Part shown: positions 40,133-48,780 of the stretch, piece after piece | How positions within the stretch are numbered: position 1 is the first letter of the stretch | Layout: the number at the start of each line of letters is the position of its first letter | NCBI RefSeq assembly: GCF_017592555.1 | Contig: NZ_JAGFNS010000003.1 | Coordinates: forward strand, 65,646-129,645 | DNA: 64,000 bases | Direction: 5' to 3' | DNA from: Actinoplanes flavus | GTDB taxonomy: Bacteria; Actinomycetota; Actinomycetes; Mycobacteriales; Micromonosporaceae | Translations under genes and position numbers: made by a program | The notes under the pieces: generated by a model | Told to the model about the DNA's origin: nothing | What the model saw: the letters and a program-made list of their open reading frames with translations, nothing else | Database searches by the model: none

Positions 40133-42319
40133 ATGGACCTCGGCACCGCGGAGCAGGCGGCGATCACCAGTGGCGGCGACTTCTGGCACACCGCGCCGGT
40201 CGAGTCCGCGGGCATCCCCGCGGTGACCGTCACCGATGGCCCGCACGGGGTGCGCATGCAGGCCGGCGACGGCGATCTGCTGGCCGGGGTGCCCGCCACC
40301 TGCTTCCCGCCGGCCGTGGCCAGCGCCTCCACCTGGGATCCCGAGCTGCTGCGCCGGATGGGCGAGGCGCTCGGCGACGAGTGCCGGGCACAGGACGTGG
40401 CGGTGCTGCTCGGGCCGGGCGTCAACCTCAAGCGCACCCCGCTGGGCGGCCGCAACTTCGAGTACTTCTCCGAGGACCCGATCCTGACCGGGGTGCTGGC
40501 CACCGAGTGGGTGCGCGGCCTGCAGAGCCGGGGCGTCGGCGCGTCGCTGAAGCACTTCGCGGTGAACAGCCAGGAGACCGAGCGGATGCGGATCAGCGCC
40601 GACGTCGACGAGCGCACGCTGCGGGAGATCTACCTGCGGGCCTTCCAGCGGGTGGTCACGAAGGCCCAGCCGTGGACCGTGATGTGCGCCTACAACCGGA
40701 TCAACGGGGTGTACGCGAGCGAGAACCACTGGCTGCTCACCGAGGTGCTGCGCGGCGAGTGGGGTTTCGAGGGCCTGGTGGTGTCGGACTGGGGCGCCGT
40801 GGTGGACCGGGTGCGGGCGGTCGCGGCCGGGCTCGACCTGACCATGCCCGGGCCGGACGCGGACGGCGACGCCGCTCTGGTCGCGGCCGTGGAGTCCGGC
40901 GACCTCGACCCGGACCTGCTGCGGCGGAGCGCGGAGCGCGTACGGGAAATGATCGTGAAGGCCGGGAAGCGGCCGGCCGGCGGCTATGACGCCGAAGCGC
41001 ACCACGCGCTGGCCCGGGAGATCGCCGGACGGGCGATCGTCCTGCTGAAGAACGACGGCGACCTGCTGCCGCTCGGCTCCCCGGCAACGCTCGCGGTGAT
41101 CGGCGAGTTCGCGCGGACCCCGCGCTACCAGGGCGGTGGCAGCTCGCAGATCACGCCGACCCGGCTCGACGACGCGCTCACCGAGATCACCGCGGCGGCC
41201 GGTGGCGAGGTCCGGTTCGCGGCCGGCTACACCGTGGCGGGCGACGCGGACGAGGGCCTGCTGGCCGAGGCCGTGGCGGTCGCGAAGGCCGCCGACGTGG
41301 CGGTCGTCTTCGTCGGCAGCGTCCACGAGACCGAGGGCGCCGACCGCACCTCGATCGACCTGCCGGCCACCCAGGTGACGCTGATCGAGCGGGTGGCGGC
41401 GGCCAACCCGCGGACCGTCGTGGTGCTCTCCAACGGCGCGGTCGTCGCCACCCGGCCGTGGGACCGGAAGGTGCCCGCCCTGGTCGAGGGCTGGCTGCTC
41501 GGTCAGGCCGCCGGCAGCGCCCTCGCCGACGTGCTGTTCGGGCGGGTCAACCCGTCCGGCCGGCTCGCCGAGACGATCCCGGTGAAGCTCGCCGACCATC
41601 CCTCCCACCTGGACTTCCCGGGCGAGCACGGCCACGTCCGGTACGGCGAGGGCCTGCACATCGGGTACCGGGGCTTCGACGCGCGCGAGCAGGAGGTGGC
41701 CTACCCGTTCGGGTTCGGGCTGTCGTACACCACCTTCGGCTACGGCGCGGCTCGCGCCACCGCGACGGCGACCGGCGTCGAGGTCCGCGTCCCGGTGACC
41801 AACACCGGCGCGCGCGACGGGCGCGAGGTGGTGCAGGTGTACGTGAATCTGCCCGGCTCACGGGTGCGGCGGGCCCCGCGGGAGCTGAAGGCGTTCGCCA
41901 GCGTGCCGATCGCGGCCGGGGAGACCGCCGACGTCGTCCTGACCGTCGACCGCGACGACCTGGCCTACTGGGACGTCCGGCTGGGCCGGTGGATCGTCGA
42001 GGGCGGCGAGTACCTGATCGAGGTGGGCGCCTCGTCCCGGGACGTGCGGGCGTCGGTGACCGTGCACGTGCCCGGCGACCCGGACCGGGTGCCGCTGACC
42101 ACCGAGTCGAGTGTCGGCGAGTGGTTCGCCGACCCGCGCGGCGCCGAGGTGCTGGGCGCGGCGTTCGCCGAGGCGGCGGGCGACGGTCCGCTGCCGGCGA
42201 TGACCGAGGAGGTGCTGATGATGCTGGCCAGCCTGCCGCTGGCGCGGCTGGCGGCGTTCCCGGGCAGTCCGCTGAGCGCCGGCGACCTGGAGAAGCTGGT
42301 GGCCGCGGCCAACTACTGA
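40133..42319 (+). CDS. Glycoside hydrolase family 3 beta-glucosidase-like enzyme
   Basis: This is 728 residues. The N-terminal GH3 barrel contains VTVTDGPHGVRMQ, the KHFAVNSQETER substrate-binding loop and the nucleophile motif GLVVSDWGAVVD (Asp near 223). The alpha/beta sandwich has LLKNDGDLLPL and GGGSSQITPT, and a C-terminal fibronectin III-like domain follows (PFGFGLSYTTF, NTGARDGREVVQVYV). There is no signal peptide, so it acts in the cytoplasm on imported beta-glucosides. ATG 40133 follows AAGGTGG. It probably answers to the divergent TetR through the palindrome at 40101. Confidence 0.92.
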   Translation: MDLGTAEQAAITSGGDFWHTAPVESAGIPAVTVTDGPHGVRMQAGDGDLLAGVPATCFPPAVASASTWDPELLRRMGEALGDECRAQDVAVLLGPGVNLKRTPLGGRNFEYFSEDPILTGVLATEWVRGLQSRGVGASLKHFAVNSQETERMRISADVDERTLREIYLRAFQRVVTKAQPWTVMCAYNRINGVYASENHWLLTEVLRGEWGFEGLVVSDWGAVVDRVRAVAAGLDLTMPGPDADGDAALVAAVESGDLDPDLLRRSAERVREMIVKAGKRPAGGYDAEAHHALAREIAGRAIVLLKNDGDLLPLGSPATLAVIGEFARTPRYQGGGSSQITPTRLDDALTEITAAAGGEVRFAAGYTVAGDADEGLLAEAVAVAKAADVAVVFVGSVHETEGADRTSIDLPATQVTLIERVAAANPRTVVVLSNGAVVATRPWDRKVPALVEGWLLGQAAGSALADVLFGRVNPSGRLAETIPVKLADHPSHLDFPGEHGHVRYGEGLHIGYRGFDAREQEVAYPFGFGLSYTTFGYGAARATATATGVEVRVPVTNTGARDGREVVQVYVNLPGSRVRRAPRELKAFASVPIAAGETADVVLTVDRDDLAYWDVRLGRWIVEGGEYLIEVGASSRDVRASVTVHVPGDPDRVPLTTESSVGEWFADPRGAEVLGAAFAEAAGDGPLPAMTEEVLMMLASLPLARLAAFPGSPLSAGDLEKLVAAANY

Positions 42320-42690
42320 CGTTCCGCCCGCGCGAGCAGCTCCTGGATCCGGGAGACCAGCTCGCGCGGGCTGAACGGCTTGGTCAGGTAGTCGTCGGCG
42401 CCGGCGCCGAGCCCGCCCTCCACGTCCTGCTCCTGGACCCGGGCGGTGAGCATGATGATCAGCGTGCCGGCGGTCGCCGGGTCGGACCGCAGCTTCCGGC
42501 AGACGTCGATGCCGGAGAGCCCCGGCATCGAGACGTCCAGCACGGCCAGCGTGGGGCGCCGGGCCCGTGCCGTGTCCACGGCCGCCTGTCCGTCGCCGAC
42601 CGTGAGCACCTCCAGCCCGGCCTGTTCCAGCTTGAAGGCCACCAGCTCACGGATGTCGGCGTCGTCGTCGGCCACCAGGACGGTCGTCAC
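42313..42690 (-). CDS. Stand-alone receiver-domain response regulator
   Basis: This is 125 residues comprising only a REC domain: VLVADDDADIREL (acidic pair), phospho-Asp in LAVLDVSMPGLSG, Thr in MLTARVQ and Lys in YLTKPFSPREL. No output domain is present, so it may relay phosphate or act by protein contact. GTG 42690 follows GGGGGAG. A longer ATG start at 42726 is possible. Its stop overlaps the end of the GH3 gene by seven bases. Confidence 0.85.
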   Translation of the reverse strand: MTTVLVADDDADIRELVAFKLEQAGLEVLTVGDGQAAVDTARARRPTLAVLDVSMPGLSGIDVCRKLRSDPATAGTLIIMLTARVQEQDVEGGLGAGADDYLTKPFSPRELVSRIQELLARAERQ

Positions 42691-42869
42691 GCGGCTCCCC
42701 CGATCCTCGGCTTGCGCTCGCAACATATACCGATAAAAAGGGTCATGAAGCTCGTCTCGGAAATATGGTCTGCAACCCACCCGCAACCGGGGTACGCCGG
42801 TAATGCATCCGGCAGCCGGTGTGCTGTACCGAAGTGAGGATCACCGCGCAACGCGAACGCCCGGGAGGA

Positions 42870-43106
42870 ATGATGAACGCCCTGATCGACGACGTACGTA
42901 GTGAAGCGCTCTTCGCCTCGTCCGTGCAGCGCTCCCAGGAACCGACTCCGGAGGTGATCCGGACGGCCGTGCTCGCCATGGTCGACCAGCTCGGCGAGAC
43001 CGGCTGCGCCGAGATCGTCGCCCAGGAGTACGGCGAGCACCCGGACTGCGCCATCGGGCGGATGAGCTGGGCCCGGGACGCCGTCCGCCTGGCCTTCGCC
43101 GGCTGA
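42870..43106 (+). CDS. Small hypothetical protein, 78 residues
   Basis: I do not recognise it. It is helical and acidic, with PEVIRTAVLAMVDQLGETGCAEI followed by AQEYGEHPDCAIGRMSWARD and two cysteines. The start has two candidate ATGs in a row (42870 and 42873) behind an excellent GGGAGG site, and a textbook terminator follows 13 bases after the stop. The gene is therefore a self-contained, probably well-expressed unit. It is followed immediately by the trp leader. Confidence 0.7.
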   Translation: MMNALIDDVRSEALFASSVQRSQEPTPEVIRTAVLAMVDQLGETGCAEIVAQEYGEHPDCAIGRMSWARDAVRLAFAG

Positions 43107-43118
43107 GCGCTCGGCCGG

Positions 43119-43151
43119 ACCCCTCAGGCGTACGCCGTACGCCTGAGGGGT
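43119..43151 (+). terminator. Strong hairpin after the 78-residue gene
   Basis: Fifteen perfectly paired bases (ACCCCTCAGGCGTAC at 43119-43133 with 43137-43151) and a 3-base loop. It ends 37 bases before the trp leader start and insulates the two units. Confidence 0.8.
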
Positions 43152-43188
43152 CTGGCGCGACCGGCCGCCCGGCCGTAAGCTTCCCGGC

Positions 43189-43224
43189 ATGCGCGCGAAA
43201 TCGACCATGTGGTGGCCCGCCTGA
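43189..43224 (+). CDS. trpL: trp leader peptide (11 residues with tandem Trp)
   Basis: The ORF reads MRAKSTMWWPA and stops. Two Trp codons lie at 43210-43215. It precedes a transcription attenuator and the anthranilate synthase gene, the standard layout of ribosome-mediated trp attenuation. The ribosome-binding site is weak. It was found by reading, as it is too short for usual gene callers. Confidence 0.85.
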   Translation: MRAKSTMWWPA

Positions 43225-43226
43225 CC

Positions 43227-43283
43227 GGCGGCCCCTTCTCCCGCGCATGACCACCGCGGCCGCCTCCCCGAGGCGGCCGTTTT
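43227..43283 (+). promoter_or_regulatory. trp attenuator: antiterminator/terminator pair
   Basis: The terminator is CGGCCGCCT (43257-43265) paired with AGGCGGCCG (43271-43279) followed by TTTT (43280-43283). An upstream GGCGGCC (43227-43233) can instead pair with GGCCGCC (43258-43264), the terminator's 5' arm. The same GGCGGCC can pair with GGCCCGCC in the leader ORF, giving the 1:2 pause hairpin. Ribosome stalling at the Trp codons would favour the antiterminator. Confidence 0.85.
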
Positions 43284-43331
43284 CCGTGGGGCCGGTCCTC
43301 GGCCGGCGGTCCTCGACCGAAAGAGGACCCG

Positions 43332-45146
43332 ATGCCCTTCGCCCTGCTCCACCGTGACGGCGCCGACCACGTCGAGGTGCTGACCGGGGACGTCGTCACC
43401 GTCCCCACGCTCGCCGACATCCCGCTGCGCCGCGGCACGCCGGTGCTGGCGGTGATCCCCTACCGGCAGATCGGCGAGCGCGGTTTCGACCGCGTCGACG
43501 ACGGCGCCCCGCTGGAGTGCCTGCTGGTCCGCTCGGTGAGCAGGGAACCCCTGGACGCGTTCCCGCCCGGGCCGCTGACCCTGCGCGACGGCGGTTTCGA
43601 CCTGTCCGACGACGAGTACGGCCGCATCGTCGAGGAGGTGCTGCGCGACGAGATCGGGCACGGCGAGGGCGCCAACTTCGTCATCCACCGGGTCTACGAG
43701 GCCACGGTCGAGGGCGATCCCCTCGCCGCGGCGCGGGCCGCGTTCGGCCGGCTGCTCACCGGGGAACAGGGCACCTACTGGACGTTCCTGGTCGACACCG
43801 GCGAGCGGATCCTGGTCGGCGCCACCCCGGAGCGGCACGTCAGCGTCGCCGACGGGGTCACCATGATGAACCCGATCAGCGGCACCTACCGCAACGACGG
43901 CGGCTACCAGGGGCTGCTCGACTTCCTGCGCGACGAGAAGGAGATCGAGGAGCTCTACATGGTCCTCGACGAGGAGCTCAAGATGATGGCCACGGTCGCC
44001 GAGCACGGCGGTCAGGTGGCCGGCCCCTATCTGAAGGAGATGGCCCGCCTCACCCACACCGAGTACCTGCTGGCCGGGCACGGTTCGCTGGACGTCCGGG
44101 ACGTGCTGCGGGAGACCATGTTCGCGCCGACCGTCACCGGCAGCCCGATCGAGAACGCCTGCCGGGTCATCGCCCGGCACGAGCGCCGCGGCCGCCGCTA
44201 CTACGCCGGTGTGCTCGCCCTGCTCGACCACGACGAGCAGGGCCGGCAGACGCTGGACGCGCCGATCCTCATCCGCACCGCGGAGATCTCCCCCGACGGC
44301 TCGCTGCGCGTCCCGGTCGGGGCCACGCTGGTCCGCCATTCCACCCCCGCGGGCGAGGTGGCGGAGACCCATACCAAGGCGGCCGGCCTGCTCTCCGCGC
44401 TGGGCGCGGTTCCGTCACGGCCCCTTCCGGTACGGGGTACGGCGCAGACCGCGGAGGTACGCGCCCTGCTGGCCGCCCGCAACGACGAGCTGGCCCGGTT
44501 CTGGCTCGACTCCCGGGCGCCGGGCGCGCTGACCGTGCCGTCGCTGGCCGGCCGGCACGCGGTGATCGTCGACGCCGAGGACACGTTCACGGCCATGCTC
44601 GCCCACCAGCTCAAGGCCCTCGGGCTGCGGGTCACGCTGCTGCCGTGGACGTCGGTGACCACCCTGCCGGAGAGCGACCTGCTGGTGTTCGGTCCCGGGC
44701 CGGGCGACCCCTCGAACCTGGCCGACCCGAAGATGGCGGCGCTGCACCGGCTCGCCGGGGAGGCGCTGGACCGGCGGCGGCCGCTGTTCGCGGTCTGTCT
44801 CGGGCAGCAGATCCTGGCCTCGCTGCTGGGGCTGTCCCTGGCCCGGCGGGACTCGCCCTACCAGGGTCTGGCCCGGGAGGTCGACCTGTTCGGGACGGTC
44901 CGGCGGGTCGGCTTCTACTCCAGCTTCTCGGCGGTCGCGGCGGCGCCGGTGGCGGCGTCGCCGTACGGGCCGGTCGATCTGGCCGTCGACCCCGCCGACC
45001 GCACGGTGCACGCGCTGCGCGGCGCCGGCTTCGCGGGCGTCCAGTTCCACCCCGAGTCGGTCCTCAGCCGTGATGGCGTCGACGTGCTCCGCGAACTTCT
45101 GCCGCCACTGTTGTCCGACGTGGTTAGCCCGGCCGTTCCCGGGTAG
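43332..45146 (+). CDS. trpE: Fused anthranilate synthase (TrpE-TrpG; PhzE-like architecture)
   Basis: This is 604 residues. The chorismate-binding domain (about 1-370) has MNPISGTYR, EIEELYMVLDEELKMMA, GSPIENACRVI and AGVLALLD. The glutamine amidotransferase domain (about 405-595) has VFGPGPGDP, nucleophile AVCLGQQIL and the GVQFHPES His-Glu pair. It makes anthranilate from chorismate and glutamine, the first step of tryptophan synthesis. The fusion order and motifs also fit PhzE (aminodeoxyisochorismate synthase), but the Trp-Trp leader and attenuator argue strongly for anthranilate. No phenazine genes are near. ATG 43332 follows AAAGAGGA. Confidence 0.9.
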   Translation: MPFALLHRDGADHVEVLTGDVVTVPTLADIPLRRGTPVLAVIPYRQIGERGFDRVDDGAPLECLLVRSVSREPLDAFPPGPLTLRDGGFDLSDDEYGRIVEEVLRDEIGHGEGANFVIHRVYEATVEGDPLAAARAAFGRLLTGEQGTYWTFLVDTGERILVGATPERHVSVADGVTMMNPISGTYRNDGGYQGLLDFLRDEKEIEELYMVLDEELKMMATVAEHGGQVAGPYLKEMARLTHTEYLLAGHGSLDVRDVLRETMFAPTVTGSPIENACRVIARHERRGRRYYAGVLALLDHDEQGRQTLDAPILIRTAEISPDGSLRVPVGATLVRHSTPAGEVAETHTKAAGLLSALGAVPSRPLPVRGTAQTAEVRALLAARNDELARFWLDSRAPGALTVPSLAGRHAVIVDAEDTFTAMLAHQLKALGLRVTLLPWTSVTTLPESDLLVFGPGPGDPSNLADPKMAALHRLAGEALDRRRPLFAVCLGQQILASLLGLSLARRDSPYQGLAREVDLFGTVRRVGFYSSFSAVAAAPVAASPYGPVDLAVDPADRTVHALRGAGFAGVQFHPESVLSRDGVDVLRELLPPLLSDVVSPAVPG

Positions 45147-45161
45147 CGAATCAGTGTCGGT

Positions 45162-45194
45162 GGTCCAAGGGGATCGAGAGCCTCACCTTGGGCC
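45162..45194. terminator. Weak stem-loop between convergent trpE and YdjM-like genes
   Basis: Arms around CCAAGG (45165-45170) and CCTTGG (45186-45191), extended by GG/CC with one mismatch. It begins 16 bases after the trpE stop and overlaps the last codons of the opposite gene. Confidence 0.35.
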
Positions 45195-46010
45195 ACCGGC
45201 CCAGACGTCCAGGTTGAAGCGCTCCAGCAGGCTCGGGACGAACAGGCCGGCGATGGACAGCAGCGCGATCACGGTGAAGGCGGTGCGCAGGACGACCACC
45301 TCGACCTTGCCGCCGACCTTCACCGCCATGCTGTTCGGGATGCCGACCATCATCCACATGCGGCGCTTGACCGGAATCGGCCACATGATCGGCACGCCGT
45401 TCTTGGTGATCATGTCGCCCAGGATGTGCACGAAACAGCCCACCCCGACCGCCAGCCCCAGCAGCGGATAGCCGCGGTCGCTGGGCAGGTTCGCCGCCGT
45501 GAACCAGGCGATCAGGGCGGAGCACAGCGTCACGATCACCCAGCCGGCCCGCTCCGCCCACTCGTCGAACAGGCCGCGCAGCGCCAGGCCGCCCATGAAG
45601 AAGACGATCCCGATCACCGCCCAGTAGCCGTAGCGGTCGGCCAGCGCCGTCGTGCCCCAGCCGATCAGGGCACAGAACGGCAGCGTGTGGGTGAAGGTGC
45701 GGTGGCCGTTGTCGCGGCGCGGGTCCCGGCTCAGCTTCGTCGCCGTGTAGACGCCCAGCGAGAACTTCTCCACCACCTCGGCCACGAACAGCGACGCCAC
45801 ACCGAACGTGCGGGCCACCGTGGCGCCACCCTGGTTACGGGTCACCTTGCCGGAGAGATCCAGATCGGGCAGCAGCGCGCCACCGGCGCAGATCGCCGTG
45901 CCGACGGCCACCTCGAGCGGTGTCTGGCTCACGTTGGCGAACTGGTCGAGCGCCCAACTGCCGGCCAGCCAGGCGGCCGCGCCCGAGAGCGCGTGCGACG
46001 GACCCATCAT
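45183..46010 (-). CDS. YdjM/DUF457-like membrane-bound metal-dependent hydrolase
   Basis: This is 275 residues with about six hydrophobic helices. It shows the family landmarks: MMGPSHALSGAAAWLAG at the start, LLPDLDLSGK (first acidic pair), NGHRTFTHTLPF (histidine cluster) and CFVHILGDMITKNGVP. The pattern of buried His and Asp resembles inner-membrane phospholipase-like hydrolases. The substrate is unknown. Twin ATGs at 46010/46007 follow GGGAGGG. Confidence 0.8.
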   Translation of the reverse strand: MMGPSHALSGAAAWLAGSWALDQFANVSQTPLEVAVGTAICAGGALLPDLDLSGKVTRNQGGATVARTFGVASLFVAEVVEKFSLGVYTATKLSRDPRRDNGHRTFTHTLPFCALIGWGTTALADRYGYWAVIGIVFFMGGLALRGLFDEWAERAGWVIVTLCSALIAWFTAANLPSDRGYPLLGLAVGVGCFVHILGDMITKNGVPIMWPIPVKRRMWMMVGIPNSMAVKVGGKVEVVVLRTAFTVIALLSIAGLFVPSLLERFNLDVWAGGPR

Positions 46011-46122
46011 CTGTCTTGTCCCTCCCCGAACAAACTGGCCCACTCTGGCAGAGTGAACGGAGAAGATCAACGACCGTCACGTCCATGTCGGAGTGGGGTC
46101 GGCCACCCGACACTTCCGGCGA

Positions 46123-46548
46123 TCAACGACCGTGGTGGTGACCGAACGTGTACTCCGGCCGCCAACGGCCGTGGGCGGCGTGCTTGACCAGCCCCACCAC
46201 CAGGAACGTCAGCGGGATCGCCGGCCAGAAGAAGCCCGAGCCGGAGATGATCCACAGGCCGGTGAGGACACCGGCGAGGATCATGATGAAGCTGGCGTGC
46301 CGGCGCAGCGACCGGCGTGTCGCGGCGCGCGCCCGCGGGGTCCGGGCCAGCGCGTGCCGGCCACCGCCGGGCAGGTCGGCCGTCAGCGACGCCAGCTCGT
46401 CGCGATACTTCGCGGCGTACGCCGAGGCCAGCCGCTCCTCTCCCTCCACCATGTCGAGACGGCCCTCGGCCATCGCGGCACGCAGGATCTCGGCGGCCTG
46501 CTCCCGTTCGGTGTCGGAGGTGCGCAGGCGGGCCGGGGTGGTCTCCAT
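46123..46548 (-). CDS. DUF1707 and 2TM-domain membrane protein
   Basis: This is 141 residues. The N-terminal DUF1707 (about 8-60) has LRTSDTEREQAAEILRAAMAEGRL, then EGEERLASAYAAKYRDEL. Two transmembrane helices follow (about 85-125, FIMILAGVLTGLWIISG and FWPAIPLTFLVVGLV), with a His-rich end. DUF1707 proteins are common in actinobacteria and of unknown function, often beside signalling genes. The divergent neighbour is a histidine kinase. ATG 46548 has GGGAGACG upstream. Confidence 0.82.
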   Translation of the reverse strand: METTPARLRTSDTEREQAAEILRAAMAEGRLDMVEGEERLASAYAAKYRDELASLTADLPGGGRHALARTPRARAATRRSLRRHASFIMILAGVLTGLWIISGSGFFWPAIPLTFLVVGLVKHAAHGRWRPEYTFGHHHGR

Positions 46549-46774
46549 GATGTCGTCTCCCTCGATCGCGTTTCCCTGAACACCAGAGTGGGCGCCGGAG
46601 CGGGGCGCGCGCGTCGGCCCGGCGAGGCATCCGTGCGGCGCAGTCCGCGCCGTCGCCGATCCGTCTCGTACGCCCGGAGTCGTACCCGGGCGGCCCGGAT
46701 GCGCCCTGGGTCGTACCGCGCGGGGCCTACCGCACGCCGATGTGCCGGCCCGTCCGGTGCCGTAGGTTCGGGGC

Positions 46775-48085
46775 ATGAGGCAGGCCGACGACTGCGGGCC
46801 GCGCGAGGTGCACCCGGCCGGGCCGCCGTGGCGGCGGCGGGGACGGCATGCCGGCTGGCCGCCCGGGGCCACCGTGGCGGCGGCCGTCTTCCACCTGGCG
46901 GGCACCGACGAGCTGGCCGACCGGGGCGGCGTCCACCTCGCCACCGGGCCGCTCTACTACCTCCTGCTGCTCGCCGGGCCGGTGGCGCTGCTCTGGCGGC
47001 GCCGGGCCCCGGTGGCGACCTTCGCCGTGTCCGCGGCCGCGTCGATCGCCTTCGCGAGCCACGCCGAGCCCTACTGGATGTATGCGGTCGCCCCCGCCAT
47101 CGCCCTCTTCACGTGCGCCAAACAGGGCCGCCGGACCGCCGCCGCGATTGCCGCGGCCGTCGCCTGGGCCGGGTATCTCCTGGTCACCGTCGTCCTGGCC
47201 GGCCCGCTGGGCCTGCCGGCCGGAGTCAGTCCCGGGCTGCGGGAGCTGACCCTCGCCGCCGCCGGGCTGGGCGGCGCGGTGCTCGCCGGCATGGCGTCCC
47301 AGGTGCACCGCGACCAGGTGGCGACCATCGCCCGGGCCCGGCGCGAGCGGGCCCGCGCCGAGGAGGAGCAGGAGCGCCGGCAGGCCTCGGAGGAGCGCCT
47401 GCGGATCGCCCGCGAGCTGCACGACGTCCTCGGGCACCACCTGTCACTGATCAACGTCCAGGCGGGAGTGGGGTTGCATCTGATGGACAACCGGCCGGAA
47501 CAGGCGCGGGAGGCCCTCTCGGCGATCAAGACGGCCAGCGCGGAGGCGTTGCGTGAGGTGCGGTCGGTGCTCGGCGTCCTGCGTACCGAGGACGAGGAGG
47601 CGCCCCGGCAACCGGCCCTCGGTCTGAGCCGCCTGTCCGACCTGACCGCCGGCGCCGGTTTCCCCGTCCGGACCCGGACCGACGGCGAGGAGCGCGAGCT
47701 GCCCGCCGAGGTGGACCGCGCGGCGTACCGGATCGTCCAGGAGGCCCTGACCAACGTGCGCAGGCACGCCGGCCCGGAGCCGACCGCCCTCGTCGAGATC
47801 CGCTACTCCCCCGGCGCGCTGACGCTGTCGATCACCAACACCGGCCGGGCGCCCGGCCCCGAGGCGGAGGACCCGGCCGACGGCGCCGGTTCGCGGGGAA
47901 GCGGCATCGCCGGCATGCAGGCCCGCGCCCACAGCCTCGGCGGGACCTTCACCGCGAGGCCCTCCCCCGGCGGCGGCTTCCTGGTCACCGCGGTCCTGCC
48001 CACCGGCCCACCCGGCCCGCCGGTGGCGTTCCCCGCCGCCGCCGGGCCGGCGACCTCCGAGAGCGGGCCGGGGGTGCAGCGGTGA
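46775..48085 (+). CDS. NarL-type sensor histidine kinase
   Basis: This is 436 residues. Four or five N-terminal helices (about 25-175) are followed by a coiled coil, the HisKA_3 motif ERLRIARELHDVLGHHLSLI (phospho-His near 217), and an HATPase domain with VQEALTNVRRHAG and GSGIAGMQARA. The C-terminus is Pro/Gly-rich. It is coupled by a GTGA overlap to the LuxR-type regulator that it presumably phosphorylates. The signal is unknown. Confidence 0.9.
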   Translation: MRQADDCGPREVHPAGPPWRRRGRHAGWPPGATVAAAVFHLAGTDELADRGGVHLATGPLYYLLLLAGPVALLWRRRAPVATFAVSAAASIAFASHAEPYWMYAVAPAIALFTCAKQGRRTAAAIAAAVAWAGYLLVTVVLAGPLGLPAGVSPGLRELTLAAAGLGGAVLAGMASQVHRDQVATIARARRERARAEEEQERRQASEERLRIARELHDVLGHHLSLINVQAGVGLHLMDNRPEQAREALSAIKTASAEALREVRSVLGVLRTEDEEAPRQPALGLSRLSDLTAGAGFPVRTRTDGEERELPAEVDRAAYRIVQEALTNVRRHAGPEPTALVEIRYSPGALTLSITNTGRAPGPEAEDPADGAGSRGSGIAGMQARAHSLGGTFTARPSPGGGFLVTAVLPTGPPGPPVAFPAAAGPATSESGPGVQR

Positions 48086-48759
48086 TCTCGGTGGTGCTCG
48101 CGGACGATCAGGCGCTGGTGCGGGCCGGGTTCCGGGCCCTGCTCGACGCGGAACCGGACATCGACGTGGTCGGCGAGGCGGCGGACGGGCTGCGGGCGGT
48201 CGAGGTGGTGCGGGCCGCGCGGCCGGACGTCGTACTGATGGATATCCGCATGCCCGGGGTGGACGGCCTGGAGGCCACCCGGAGGATCGCCTCGGACCCG
48301 GCCCTCGCCGGTACGAAGGTGGTCATCCTGACCACCTTCGAGCTGGACGAGTACGTCTTCGAGGCGTTGCGGACCGGGGCGTCCGGGTTCCTGGTGAAGG
48401 ACACCGAGCCGGTGGATCTGCTGCGCGGGGTGCGGGCGGTCGCGGCCGGTGACGCGCTGCTGTCGCCGAGCGTGACCCGGCGGGTGATCGGCTCGTTCAC
48501 CGCGGCCGCGTCCCGGGGCCGGCCGCCGGAGCCGCCGCGTGAACTGGACCAGCTCACCGACCGGGAGCGGGAGGTGATGGTGCTGGTCGCCGAGGGGCTG
48601 TCCAACGACCAGATCGCGGCCCGCCTGGTGATCAGCCCGGCCACCGCGAAGACGCACGTCAGCCGCACGATGATCAAGCTGGGCGCACGGGATCGCGCCC
48701 AATTGGTGGTCTACGCCTACGAGGCCGGCCTGATCCGCCCCGGCTGGCTGGCCACCTGA
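48082..48759 (+). CDS. NarL/LuxR-family response regulator
   Basis: This is 225 residues. The receiver domain has VVLADDQALVRAGF, phospho-Asp in VVLMDIRMPGVDG and FLVKDTEPVDL. The LuxR HTH (about 155-215) reads LTDREREVMVLVAEGLSNDQIAARL. The GTG start overlaps the kinase stop. Its stop lies in a perfect palindrome shared with the convergent NUDIX gene. Confidence 0.93.
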   Translation: MISVVLADDQALVRAGFRALLDAEPDIDVVGEAADGLRAVEVVRAARPDVVLMDIRMPGVDGLEATRRIASDPALAGTKVVILTTFELDEYVFEALRTGASGFLVKDTEPVDLLRGVRAVAAGDALLSPSVTRRVIGSFTAAASRGRPPEPPRELDQLTDREREVMVLVAEGLSNDQIAARLVISPATAKTHVSRTMIKLGARDRAQLVVYAYEAGLIRPGWLAT

Positions 48760-48780
48760 CCCGGCCGGGTCACCAGCCGG
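48740..48780. terminator. Palindrome joining the stop codons of two convergent genes
   Basis: The 16-bp perfect palindrome TGACCCGGCCGGGTCA (48757-48772) begins with the TGA of the response regulator and ends with the TCA complement of the NUDIX stop. Outer arms CCGGCTGG (48740-48747) and CCAGCCGG (48773-48780) extend it. It probably terminates both transcripts. Confidence 0.6.

Noticed and set aside
43332..45146. PhzE phenazine enzyme as the primary call
   Set aside because: Domain order fits, but the Trp-Trp leader and attenuator and the lack of phz genes favour anthranilate synthase.
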